Of a DNA stretch of 6,166 nucleotides, positions 1 through 5,840 are shown one piece after another. Both the position numbers and the translations under genes were made by a program. Source of the DNA: DASPXY01 sp038227745 (GTDB lineage Bacteria > Planctomycetota > Planctomycetia > Gemmatales > Gemmataceae); NCBI GenBank assembly GCA_038227745.1, contig JBBRPS010000638.1, positions 1 through 6,166 of the forward strand, read 5' to 3'. Numbering within the stretch: the stretch's first letter is position 1; each line of letters begins with the position of its first letter. The notes beneath the pieces were generated by a model. That model searched no databases. It saw only the letters and a list, made by a program, of their open reading frames with translations, and was not told the DNA's origin.

Positions 1-269
1 GGGCGCGCGTGGTGAACATCGAGCAGCCGGTGGACCTGTACGAGGTGGCGCCGGCGGAGGAGCAAGCCCGGCGGGCGTTCTTCGCCGAGTCGGAGGCGGC
101 CCTCGATGCACTGGAGGCGGGCGACTTCGCGGCGGCCGCGCAGCAGGCCGGGGCGCTGCTGATGGCCAACCCCGGCGACGGGCCGCTGCTGCTGACGCTG
201 AAGCGGGCCACCGACGGGCTGCTGGAGACCGCCGCCTTCGACCCGGTGTGGACGCCGCCCGGCAAGTGA
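1..269 (+). CDS. C-terminal end of an adenylate/guanylate cyclase-type protein (5' cut by window)
   Basis: The frame is open from the left edge (reading ARVVNIEQPVDLYEV) to the TGA at 267-269, so this is the last 88 or so codons of a gene starting outside the window; the GTG codons at 9 and 12 are internal valines. The phrase VVNIEQPVDLYEV matches the strand that follows the catalytic domain in class III nucleotide cyclases, where the pattern 'v.gi.epvdlyEl' is common. It is followed by a helical tail (roughly residues 18-70: EEQARRAFFAESEAALDALE, then a GDFAAAAQQ helix and a NPGDGPLLL turn) and the ending FDPVWTPPGK. I recall this tail from planctomycete cyclase proteins, often with CHASE2 or similar sensor domains upstream. 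The catalytic residues lie outside the window, so activity (ATP or GTP to cyclic nucleotide) is inferred. A GC-rich inverted repeat (257-263 with 277-283) overlaps the stop and may help end transcription, but it has no U tract. Confidence 0.72.
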   Translation, partial: ARVVNIEQPVDLYEVAPAEEQARRAFFAESEAALDALEAGDFAAAAQQAGALLMANPGDGPLLLTLKRATDGLLETAAFDPVWTPPGK

Positions 270-666
270 CCGCCCGGCCGGGCTCGTCGACGCAGACTGA
301 AGGAGGTCGGTCGGTAGGGGTGGCGAACCGCGTCGAACCTCCCGCCCCAGACCTGCACGACTACGAACATCAGGTCGAGCAGCAGGCAGGCCACCACGTC
401 AACAGCAGCGGCGACCTACACACGGGCCGGACTTCTCAGCGACCACACGTCTGGCGGGAAGGGCGGCAACGCCAGCTTGTCGAAGCTGTTCCGCCTCGAC
501 GAGGGCGGTGGCCACCGCTCGGCTCTTAGCGAGACCGGACCGGCAACTCCGCGCGGGAAAAATGTCGGGAGCGGCGAGCCTCGCCCGCTGGGCACGGGTA
601 ACGCCATGACGGCAGCAGGCCGAAGTCGCGCTCCTCCGCCGCCTTTCTCCGGGGCTGGTCCGGCGC
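270..666. other. Gene-free stretch between convergent genes
   Basis: No convincing gene lies here. The genes on either side point toward each other: the cyclase (+) ends at 269 and the secreted protein gene (-) ends at 667. The perfect 12-base palindrome GCCCGGCCGGGC sits at 272-283, just after the cyclase stop. On the minus strand, about 300-415, one frame reads a hydrophobic run (VDVVACLLLDLMFVVVQVW, then GGRFDAVRHPYRP) with high GC3. It has no supported start and a TAG just upstream at 416-418, so at best it is a remnant of a membrane protein. On the plus strand around 430-510 another frame also shows GC3-rich codons. The terminator-like hairpin at 558-589 is listed separately. Confidence 0.5.
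558..589 (-). terminator. Possible intrinsic terminator for the 667-1800 gene
   Basis: Read on the minus strand, 589 to 570 gives AGCGGGCGA, loop GGC, TCGCCGCT: an 8-bp stem with a single bulged G and a 3-base loop. About 7 bases further downstream comes a run of five T (558-562). It lies 77 bases after the TAG of the secreted protein gene, a reasonable position for a terminator. The gap between stem and T run is longer than in classic intrinsic terminators, so the call is tentative. Confidence 0.35.
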
Positions 667-1800
667 CTACTTCACCAGGCGCCACCCCGACCGGTCGGCG
701 CTGAGGGCGGTGTGGCCCTTGTAGCGGTCGTTCACCCTGTGCATCTCCTCGATCGTGTCGAAGAAGCCCACGACGTGGGCAGCGCTGAACGACGCGCCGG
801 CCTTGACCGGCTTGCCGTGGACCTCCTCGATCATGACGAGGATCCCGCCGGGCCGCTGGCTGCACCACGCCTCGTAGACGACCGACGGCTCGAGCGTCAT
901 GCCCGCCAGCCAGGGGCCGTCCTTCCCCGTCTTCCTGTCCCGCAGGTGGTACGCGCGGATGAAGTGCCGCGGCGTCCGGTGCGTGTCCCGCCGGTAGCCG
1001 AACTTCCGGTCGGGCGGGAACGGCGTGAAGAACTCCCCGGCCGGGATGCGCAGCCCCTGGGGGCCGCTCAGGTAGCTGAGGTAGACCTCGCTGAACGTGT
1101 CCCCCTTCTCGTGGCGGACACAACCCGGCGTGTCGTTGCGGAGGAACATCTCGTCCGAGTCGTTGACGCTGTCGATCCGGTCCATCAGGACGAAGTACCG
1201 CTCGCCCCTGGGGAAGACGACCAGTTGCGTCCACCGCGACCCGGCTTTGCGGCCGGGGGCGGCGTACTCGTAGCGGTAGGTCGTCTGGACCGCGACGAAG
1301 TCCTTGCCGCGGATGACGTCGGGCCGAACGGGCTTCATGCGGTGGCAGAGCTGCGGCCCCTCGACCATGCGCTTGCGGTGGCTGCTGCCGTGGGCCAACA
1401 GGGCGTAGGACCGCCGCGCCGGGTCGGCCTCGTTCGCGTACCAGGTGTAGCGGCCGACGCCGTGCCCGTCCGGGGCGATCACCTTGTCGCCCCAGGCCGC
1501 GTCGCTGCCAGCCTCCATGAGCCAATCGACGACCATTAGCCCGTCGCCGGCTTCGCGGAAGCCGGTGGCCTTGTCGAGGAACGACCCTTTCTCGATGCCG
1601 GTCATCCAGTGTTTGGGGTCCTTCTTGGGGATGACGGCCTCGAGCTTGTCGGTCTCGATCTTGATTGCGCGGTCGTCCTCGGTGACGCGCGCCCACGGTC
1701 TGTCCCCGGGCGGAGGGGCGAGGGGCCGTCCGGCGGCCGCAACGGCGGTGAGTGACGCGGCCAAGGACAGGCAGGCGAAGCAGGGTTTGGAAAGACTCAT
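667..1800 (-). CDS. Exported protein of unknown function, planctomycete type
   Basis: The gene encodes 377 residues, from ATG at 1800-1798 to TAG at 669-667. The start is well supported: AAGGA (1811-1807) lies 6 bases upstream, and the N-terminus is a typical Sec signal peptide, with a hydrophobic core (CFACLSLAASLTAVAAA, residues 7-23) and an AAA-type signal peptidase I site near residue 23. There is no lipobox. The mature part starts with a proline-rich linker (27-36) and then looks like a soluble, beta-rich domain with no further membrane segment. Visible landmarks are KKDPKHWMTGIEKGSFLDKA (59-78), DGHGVGRYTWY (111-121), GSSHRKRMVEGPQLCHRMKP (138-157), SRWTQLVVFPRGERYFVLMD (188-207), RNDTPGCVRHEKGDTFSEVY (221-240) and VVYEAWCSQRPGGI (307-320). 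It resembles conserved secreted proteins I associate with planctomycetes. The many aromatic, His and Arg residues would suit carbohydrate binding or modification, but that is a guess and no catalytic motif is recognised. Its only close upstream neighbour is a broken kinase gene. Confidence 0.85.
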   Translation of the reverse strand: MSLSKPCFACLSLAASLTAVAAAGRPLAPPPGDRPWARVTEDDRAIKIETDKLEAVIPKKDPKHWMTGIEKGSFLDKATGFREAGDGLMVVDWLMEAGSDAAWGDKVIAPDGHGVGRYTWYANEADPARRSYALLAHGSSHRKRMVEGPQLCHRMKPVRPDVIRGKDFVAVQTTYRYEYAAPGRKAGSRWTQLVVFPRGERYFVLMDRIDSVNDSDEMFLRNDTPGCVRHEKGDTFSEVYLSYLSGPQGLRIPAGEFFTPFPPDRKFGYRRDTHRTPRHFIRAYHLRDRKTGKDGPWLAGMTLEPSVVYEAWCSQRPGGILVMIEEVHGKPVKAGASFSAAHVVGFFDTIEEMHRVNDRYKGHTALSADRSGWRLVK

Positions 1801-1844
1801 ACGGGGTCCTTAATTCAGGAATTTCTGGCGGATGGACTCGGGGG

Positions 1845-2653
1845 CGCGTGGGCGTAGGCGACGGCGTTGCACACGTCCACGAACCGCCCCAGCAGCCCCG
1901 CAGCGCCAGCGTCCGCTCACCCGGATCGCGCTTAGGTCCCTCGGCCTGGTGGAACTAGGCGATGGCGTCCTGGAGGGAGTCGCCGCGGATGAAGCGCATG
2001 GCGTAGAAGGGCCGGCCGTCGTCATAGGTCTCCAGGCCGTAGACGGGGACAATGCCCGGGTGCTCCAGGCCGCCCGTCACCTCCGCCTCCAGCACGAAGC
2101 GCGTGCGGCTGTGCGGCTCGTCGGCGTAGGGATCGCGGATCTCTTTGAATGCCACCGCGCGGCGCAACTCCTCGTCCAGGGCAACGGACACCTGGCCGCG
2201 TCCGCCTTTCGCGTGCGGCCGCAGTACGCGGTAGCGCAGCCCCGACGAGGTCGGCGTGCCCACTGAGGCCGCGCGCGAGGCGAAGGGATCTTCCTCTCCC
2301 TTACAGGCCACAGAGACGTGGGCGAGGCTGCCGTGCAGGTCGGGGTCGGCGACCTGCTCCAGTTCCTGCCGCACCGAGCCGACGGACGAGACGGCCGCGA
2401 GGCTCTTCGCGGCGTCACCGCCGTGCATCTCCAGATGCTTCTGCACGAGCGCCTCCAGCAGGGCGCTGGCGTCCTCGCGCAGGGCGCCGTGCTCCTGGAG
2501 GATAAGGCCGAGCGGCCTGTTCTTCTCCAGCACCCAGGCGTGCATCGCCTTGACGAGGGCGTCGCGGCTGTTGAAGTCCATCTGCAACGCCAGGATGCCG
2601 AAGAGGAGATTGCGGTCGCTCCGAGCGGGCGGAGGGGGCGCGGGTCCGGGCAT
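1845..2653 (-). pseudogene. Broken Ser/Thr protein kinase gene (N-terminal part only)
   Basis: From ATG at 2653 the frame reads 232 codons to TAG at 1957-1955. Residues 11-27 (RSDRNLLFGILALQMDF) and the helical stretch to about 115 match the N-terminal extension of large planctomycete Ser/Thr kinases. The kinase domain starts near 139 (LRYRVLRPHAKGGRGQV); the Gly loop is slightly off consensus, Lys170 is in VAFKEI, the helix C Glu is about 189 (RFVLEAEV), then LEHPGIVPVYG and DGRPFYAMRFIRGDSL. After the TAG the homology continues in frame (FHQAEGPKRDPGERTLALR), then loses one base near 1896-1899 and continues in another frame as LLGRFVDVCNAVAYAH, ending at about 1848. There the usual 'HRDLKP' catalytic loop should follow, but homology stops. 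The HRD, DFG and all of the C-lobe are missing, as are the downstream sensor or repeat regions that make such kinases about 1000 residues or longer. It is therefore inactive. An upstream start at 2734 is open in the same frame, but the conserved part and a weak GAGG favour 2653. Confidence 0.8.
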
Positions 2654-3071
2654 GAAGCGGCACCTCGTCGTTGGGGTTCGCCGGCCTGGGTCGCCGCGCG
2701 ACGACGCGGGCGCGTGCAGAGAGCGTCCGGTCAACTGTAGCCGACCGGGAGGCGGGTGGCGAGGGAAAAGGCCGGGCGGGGTGTGCCGGACAGTCCCAAG
2801 CCCGCCTCACCGCTGGCGCCAGTCCCGGACCGGGTCCGGTGACACTGGCGCGCCCGAGGAGCGAGAAGTGTGATGCCGGGTGCCAGGGGACCACCGCCGC
2901 CCGCGCCGCGGCCCGCGCGGGGCGTCCGTGGCGTCGGCCAGCCCGAGGGGGCGCTGAGCAGGGCGGCCGCCGGGGGCGCCGACCCTCTCGAACGCCGCGC
3001 CATCGCACGCGCCGCGGCTTGCTCGAACGAGCTTGCCCTGGAATCCACAGGGTGGTCGAGAAGGCGGGTGA
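2654..3071. other. Gene-free stretch upstream of the kinase remnant
   Basis: Several long frames are open here on both strands, as expected in very GC-rich DNA, but none shows a coherent protein-like composition. The part between about 2880 and 2990 is low-complexity GC. Two inverted repeats stand out: the nested structure at 2816-2851 (listed separately) and a 7-bp hairpin, GCGGGTG / CACCCGC with loop AGCAC, at 3064-3082. The last 100 bases or so before 2653 would have held the promoter of the kinase gene; I see no clear -35/-10 pair. Confidence 0.5.
2816..2851. repeat. Nested inverted repeat (hairpin within hairpin)
   Basis: Outer arms GCGCCAGT (2816-2823) and ACTGGCGC (2844-2851) are perfect 8-base inverted copies. 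Inside them lie CCGGACC (2825-2831) and GGTCCGG (2833-2839), 7-base inverted copies around a single G. The left outer arm also overlaps the palindrome CTGGCGCCAG (2813-2822). No T run follows on either strand, so it is not a standard terminator. It could be an operator, a relic of a mobile element end, or a folded leader of the broken kinase gene 163 bases away; none of these is proven. Confidence 0.5.
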
Positions 3072-3095
3072 GCACCACCCGCGTCGCCACCACCC

Positions 3096-3230
3096 GGGGT
3101 CGAGAACGCGGACCTCTACCAGCGCCTGGCCTACACCGTCGCCGCCGACCTCTTCGGTGCTCTGAGGATTTATGCGGCGGGCACGAACCGCCACGTCTAC
3201 GGCGTCAAAAGCGGCGGGCGGCCAGTTATC
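3096..3230 (+). pseudogene. Possible coding remnant, unidentified
   Basis: The plus frame from the TGA at 3069 onward has no stop here and reads GVENADLYQRLAYTVAADLF and then GALRIYAAGTNRHVYGVKSG. The codons are strongly GC3-biased (GTC GAG AAC GCG GAC CTC TAC CAG) and the first part would form an amphipathic helix, which differs from the low-complexity translations on either side. There is no ATG, GTG or TTG at its beginning, so if it was coding it has lost its 5' end. The frame stays open past 3279, but that part is antisense to better candidates. I do not recognise the family. Confidence 0.22.
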
Positions 3231-3491
3231 TTAACGGCCGTAAAAATAGGCGGCAGCGTCGGCGTAGGCGGTCAGAAAGTGGTTAGGGGGGGCGGAGCCA
3301 GCACCGCCAGCAGCCGCACCGTCGTAGAACCCCCACGAGTTGATGAGGTCGACGGTCGCTTCGCGCACCTCGGGGTCGGGGTCGCCGACCAAGGTGTGGA
3401 GGTCCAGCGCGCTGACCAGGTCCGTTTCCTTCCCGAGGCGGGCGAACACTCGGAGGACGCGGATCTGGTATGTCGGAGCGGCGACAAACGG
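3231..3491 (-). pseudogene. HEAT-repeat-like fragment
   Basis: The minus frame between the TGA at 3494-3492 and the TAA at 3233-3231 reads IRVLRVFARLGKETDLVSAL and continues with HTLVGDPDPEVREATVDLI. The pattern 'L..LVGDPDPEVREA.VDL' is that of a HEAT or PBS-lyase-like helical repeat, which acts as a protein-binding scaffold. Codons are GC3-rich up to about NSWGFYDG. The last 30 or so residues (GAAAGGAGSAPP and AYADAAAYFYGR) lose that bias and look like readthrough into non-coding DNA. The only start is a GTG at 3449 inside the conserved part, with no good ribosome site, so I read it as a fragment of a longer HEAT-repeat protein. It lies in the same frame as the gene piece upstream (3492-3806), separated from it only by the TGA. 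Confidence 0.4.
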
Positions 3492-3806
3492 TCAGCCCGA
3501 TTTCTTGTTCGGATCGTGCAGCCGCAAGGGATGGGCGGGCATGAGCCCCTGCGGCACCAGCGCACGCAAGGTGGCCAGGGTCTTCACGGCGCTCAAGAGC
3601 CGCTGTTGACTGCTCTCTGCCCGCTTCAGCTTGAACGCCACCTGGTCGAGCGAGCTGCCGGCCGGGCTGGCCGCCTGGATCTCCGCGTGCTGGGTGCTCA
3701 ACCATGCGACGCCGAGCAGATCAACGAGGAGCGCCTCCAGGGCGGTCGAGTGCGGCCCCTTCAACCGGTCTTTCAGCTCGCCGAGCCGACGATTCTTCTG
3801 AGAGTG
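3492..3806 (-). pseudogene. Small helical conserved protein or C-terminal fragment
   Basis: The open frame ends with TGA at 3494-3492. The only usable start is a TTG at 3764, giving 90 residues, but the protein-like sequence begins earlier (SQKNRRLGELKDRLKGPHST, from about 3803), so the 5' end is probably lost. Two helices are evident: ALEALLVDLLGVAWLSTQHA, then SLDQVAFKLKRAESSQQRLL running into SAVKTLATLRALVPQG. The end is PAHPLRLHDPNKKSG. This two-helix arrangement, with 'aE..yl..AqkR.l.AvkTLA.vR.L', recalls small accessory proteins found in many copies in Gemmata-like planctomycetes, often beside mobile elements; their role is not known to me. Codon use is GC3-rich throughout. It may still be a real small gene starting at the TTG; the lack of a ribosome site argues against that. 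Confidence 0.5.
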
Positions 3807-4162
3807 ACCACCGCAACTCGACGCACGGGATCGGCACGCTGCTCCTCGTTGCCCTGATCGACGGCGTCACCAGGTCACTCACCGTCTCCGGCGTCACCCT
3901 GCTCGCGCTGTCTGTGGCCGCCGTCGCTCTGAGGACATCTGCGCATAATGATCCCGCGGTCCCGCCCGTGCCCTGGTCCCAGAAGACCGGGCGCGGGCGC
4001 GACCGTTCTACCGAACTGTGCGCGGTTCGCGAGGCCCTTCCTTCCCTTTAGCTATCGGGCGACGCCGCCCTGCGACGGCTGCCCGCCGAACCCGCGCCGC
4101 CTTGCCCAGACCAGCAACGACTCCGCCGCGCCGCAAGACGCCGATGAACAGCGTCGCGGGGA
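3807..4162. other. Gene-poor stretch with a hydrophobic coding-like piece on +
   Basis: On the plus strand 3830-3934 reads IGTLLLVALIDGVTRSLTVS followed by GVTLLALSVAAVALR, with GC3-rich codons: two short hydrophobic segments separated by a polar turn. It has no believable start close by, and the frame runs on through low-complexity residues to the stop at 4049-4051. It may be a remnant of a membrane protein, or chance. The rest (3935-4162) holds open frames on both strands without protein-like composition, and no clear promoter, terminator or RNA. Confidence 0.35.
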
Positions 4163-4645
4163 TCAGCGCCTCGTCGAAGACCAAGGACGGCGGCGGCGCA
4201 GGGCCGCTCCGGGGGGGGCGCGAGGTCGAGCGGAGGAAGCGTACCGTACCCGTCCGCAACCAGCGACCCCTGTGAAGACCGCTGTGCCTTGGCCGGCTGG
4301 GACGGTTTCTGCGCTGACGAGGAGGCCGCAGAGCGCGGCAGAGGTCGAAGTGGAGGGGACGCCCCGAACGTCGCGCTCGGGCGGGGCAGCGTACAGAAAC
4401 CGGCCAAACCGTCCAAACAGGACGCGGTTGCGCTCGGCCCCGCACAGCAGGTCGGTGACGCCGTCGCCGTCCCAGTCCAGCGTCCGCGGTGCCGCCGACC
4501 AACCGACGTCCAGGGGCCTGCCGGCGGCGGTGAACAGCAGCCGCGGGTCGTGGAACTCCGGCCGGGACCGGGTGCCGCGGTTAGGGTAGAACAGGCCGTG
4601 GCCTCGCCCTCCCGGTCGCGCCAGCGCCGAAGTCGTGGTGAACAC
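4163..4645 (-). pseudogene. FG-GAP/VCBS repeat protein fragment, frameshifted
   Basis: The minus frame contains GLFYPNRGTRSRPEFHDPRL, then LFTAAGRPLDVGWSAAPRTL and DWDGDGVTDLLCGAERNRVL (together about 4415-4600). This is a typical FG-GAP/VCBS unit: a calcium-binding DxDGDGxxDLL loop followed by the 'NRGT...P.F' strand. Such repeats form beta-propeller blades in secreted or surface proteins. Just upstream, in a different frame (about 4661-4679), AWDWEG could be a second, decayed DWDGDG loop; its distance of about 200 bases fits one repeat unit and implies a frameshift, and the present frame has a TAG directly before its GTG at 4645. After about 4400 the translation loses repeat features. No signal peptide or anchor remains. 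I read it as a piece of a longer gene, not a functional protein. Confidence 0.55.
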
Positions 4646-5195
4646 CTACCCAAAGGAGTTGCCCCTCCCAGTCCCACGCAGAGGATCGACGTCTTACGCA
4701 AGGAGTCTGCCCGAGACTCCCGAACCGGCGGCAGAAGAACCGGCACGAACGGCCGACGTATCCGGTCGAATTCGACGACGCCAGGTCCGTTTGGGTCAGA
4801 CAGCGCCGGCGGTGTCGCCGGCCATCTGGGCCTCAACCGCTGTGACGTCGCCGGCCACGGGTTGCCCGCGGGGAGCGAAGGCGGTACGCTCCACCGATAC
4901 GCCTGGACCGCGCCGTACGCCCTGCTCGTCGCGGCACTCAAGCCCCTCGGTCATGTGGACCTGACAGGGGCGGGGTAGTCGCGAGGGGCTCATCGCGAAG
5001 CCCCACGCGTTGCTTGCGGGGATGAACGGGACGGAGACGGAGGAGTGGGCGGCTACTCGCCGCCAAAGACCAGAAATCCCTCCCCAGGAGGAAGGTAGTC
5101 GGGGCTGGCTGGAAGAGCCCGGCGGGCGCAGGGGGTGGAGGAACCCGTTCGACATTATCCCGCGAGCAGAGTACCTTACCGAACAAGGAGAACGA
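4646..5195. other. Gene-free stretch upstream of the 5196 gene
   Basis: No intact gene is supported. Part of it (to about 4680) may hold more of the decayed FG-GAP gene on the minus strand. Perfect small hairpins occur at 4985-5004 (GGGGCT / AGCCCC, 8-base loop), 5048-5064 (GGCGGC / GCCGCC, loop TACTC) and 5079-5091 (CCTCC / GGAGG). The last two lie in what may be the leader of the downstream gene, but none has a T run. A 12-base palindrome, GTCGAATTCGAC, lies at 4765-4776 and could be chance. No clear promoter is visible. Confidence 0.45.
5185..5190 (+). promoter_or_regulatory. Shine-Dalgarno site that fixes the 5196 start
   Basis: AAGGAG lies 5 bases before ATG 5196 and 8 bases before the second ATG at 5199. 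It is the strongest ribosome site in the window, and it excludes the longer reading of this frame that would begin at a TTG at 5010. Confidence 0.75.
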
Positions 5196-5840
5196 ATGAT
5201 GAAGCGTTCTGAGTTAACCCTGGAAGACCTGCTCGCCATGGTCCAGCAGCACGGGCAGGACAGTGAGCCGGACCACGAAGTCGGAGACCTGCACGACCTC
5301 TGCACGGCGATGTGGGCGGTCCTGACCAGCGCGCAGAGACGGCAAGTGGTGGCGTCGGAAGAGGTCTCCGACCTCATCGAGTCAGCGTGTGTGGAGGTCG
5401 AACCGGAAGCCGCTCCCAGGCGGACGGACGATCCGGTAAGCAAGCTGAGCCGTGAAGGGCTGGAAAACATCGTCCGCCGTGTGCGGAAAGCCCTGTGGTG
5501 GGACGACCGACGCGGGCAGTGGGACCCGGACAAGGACTGGACCGCCGATACCTGCGTGGAGGCCGGGGCGCCCCTGGAGGAGAACGGTCTTCGCCCGGCC
5601 AAGGCAGACCTGCAAGCCCTCCGCGAAGCGGCCGCCGACGAGGCGTGGGAAGGTTACGACCTGGGGGACGTGGGCGTGGTGCAGGGAATGAACGGGTGGG
5701 AATACGCCCGGGGGCACGACCAGTGGTCCTGCGTGTTCTTCACGGCGTCCGCGGAAAAGGACCACCCCAGCGAACGGCACGTGTTCGTCGTACGCTTCAA
5801 GCCAGGGACAGCCGAGGTGACGGTGACAGAGGTGTCGTGA
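5196..5840 (+). CDS. Hypothetical soluble protein, 214 residues
   Basis: The frame runs from ATG 5196 (followed by a second ATG) to TGA 5838-5840. The protein is acidic and soluble, without signal peptide or membrane segment. Residues 1-65 look helical and contain DHEVGDLHDLCTAMWAVLTS (26-45) and a 'TSAQRRQVVASEEV' turn. A low-complexity linker (66-80) follows, then a helix ENIVRRVRKALWWDD (90-104) and QWDPDKDWTADTC (108-120) leading to LEENGLRP (127-134). The end is an alpha/beta part: helix LQALREAAADEAWEGY (139-154), then strands WEYARGHDQWSCVFF (168-182) and HVFVVRFKPGTAEVTVTEV (195-213). The 'HEVGDL' and 'W.PDK.W' phrases remind me of unannotated proteins in planctomycete accessory regions; no catalytic motif is seen and I assign no function. 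It stands alone as a single gene, tail to tail with the transposase (58-base gap). Codon use is slightly less GC3-extreme than in 667-1800. Confidence 0.8.
   Translation: MMKRSELTLEDLLAMVQQHGQDSEPDHEVGDLHDLCTAMWAVLTSAQRRQVVASEEVSDLIESACVEVEPEAAPRRTDDPVSKLSREGLENIVRRVRKALWWDDRRGQWDPDKDWTADTCVEAGAPLEENGLRPAKADLQALREAAADEAWEGYDLGDVGVVQGMNGWEYARGHDQWSCVFFTASAEKDHPSERHVFVVRFKPGTAEVTVTEVS

Noticed and set aside
257..283. GC-rich hairpin at the cyclase stop as an intrinsic terminator
   Set aside because: The arms pair (7 bp, 13-base loop) but no T run follows, and such GC pairs are common in this composition.
416..1696. A 426-codon open frame on the minus strand, and a 275-codon frame on plus (712-1539)
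   Set aside because: Both overlap the 667-1800 gene. They give Arg/Pro/Gly-rich, low-complexity translations typical of shadow frames in GC-rich DNA, while the 667-1800 frame has a signal peptide and balanced composition.
4765..4776. 12-base palindrome GTCGAATTCGAC as a regulator site
   Set aside because: About one such palindrome is expected by chance in a window of this size, and it lies far from any intact gene start.
4048..4941. A 297-codon open frame on the minus strand
   Set aside because: Its translation is mostly Arg/Pro/Ser-rich and it is out of frame with the clear FG-GAP repeat at 4415-4600; an out-of-frame shadow.
5010..5195. N-terminal extension of the 5196 gene from a TTG at 5010
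   Set aside because: The extension is Arg/Gly/Glu-rich and low in complexity, while AAGGAG directly precedes the ATG pair at 5196 and 5199.
4796..5602. A 268-codon open frame on the minus strand
   Set aside because: It is antisense to the 5196-5840 gene over most of its length, is Ser/Arg-rich, and has no ribosome site; the plus strand gene is far better supported.
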